Shown: in pieces, positions 63,850-64,000 of the stretch
How the letters are laid out: every line of letters begins with the position of its first letter
Position numbering within the stretch: position 1 is the stretch's first letter
Source of the DNA: Populus alba
Taxonomy: Eukaryota > Streptophyta > Magnoliopsida > Malpighiales > Salicaceae
DNA length: 64,000 bases
Direction of reading: 5' to 3'
Assembly: GCF_005239225.2 (NCBI RefSeq)
Contig: NC_133286.1
Location: forward strand, 18,676,572-18,740,571
Notes under the pieces: model-generated
What the model saw: the letters and a program-made list of their open reading frames with translations, nothing else
Told to the model about the DNA's origin: nothing
Database searches by the model: none
Program-made: the position numbers and the translations under genes

Positions 63850-64000
63850 GTGTGTTTGTTGGGTTGGCTCTTGGTTTGGACGAAGAGTTTTGGAGGGACT
63901 TCACATTAACAACACTAATCCCTTGAAAAAAGAAAAGAAAAGAAAGATTAATCAGCATAAGAGAAGAGAGGAGAAAGCAAGGGACGGGGCACTGTCAAAC
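63850..64000. other. Right-edge flank
   Basis: The last 150 bp are AG-rich non-coding DNA beyond the hAT element. In the uninserted ancestor this DNA adjoined the ACR promoter at 62155. Confidence 0.4.

Overview
This is a plant nuclear window. Genes are sparse, carry many short GT-AG introns, and sit in very AT-rich DNA full of transposon relics. The protein families (CC-type glutaredoxin, SAUR, plastid cyclophilin, BAG, ACR, MORC) are those of a dicot. The repeat families look like those of Populus or a close Salicaceae relative, but that assignment rests on general resemblance only. No CRISPR array, operon, rRNA or convincing tRNA gene was seen.

Layout, left to right. The start of a minus-strand gene runs off the left edge (1-70). 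A single-exon CC-type (ROXY-like) glutaredoxin lies at 4669-5049. A two-exon secreted Pollen Ole e 1-type proline-rich protein lies at 8364-9393. A 19-exon MORC GHKL ATPase gene (11590-18643, minus) could be rebuilt exon by exon; every reading phase joins, but the ninth coding exon has an in-frame TGA where the family has a tryptophan. A LINE-type fragment (20258-20545) follows, then a long AT-rich stretch with MITE-like elements, a SAUR gene (26727-27230), and more gene-free DNA.

33823-36686 holds two Helitron-like elements placed 9 bp apart on the minus strand, one of them filled with a degenerate tandem array. A single-exon IQ/BAG chaperone regulator (39211-40437) has heat-shock-element-like boxes, a TATA box and a small uORF upstream. 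A ten-exon plastid-targeted amidohydrolase-2 family gene occupies 40874-44229 (minus). A third, larger Helitron-like element (45021-48176, plus) contains a GC-richer segment and a long palindrome. A seven-exon plastid cyclophilin of the CYP20-2 type spans 50482-54037.

Next come a decayed Ty1/copia fragment (54458-55469), a SINE with a perfect 14-bp target duplication (55585-55799) and a (CAT)34 microsatellite. The window ends with a seven-exon four-ACT-domain (ACR4/5-like) gene (59405-61957, minus). A decayed hAT element (62164-63841) with a perfect 8-bp target duplication lies about 200 bp upstream of its start codon.

The genes do not form a pathway. I found no new multi-gene system. The most informative points are the broken or alternatively spliced MORC gene, the three Helitron ends that share one 3' architecture, and the clean insertion footprints of the SINE and hAT elements.
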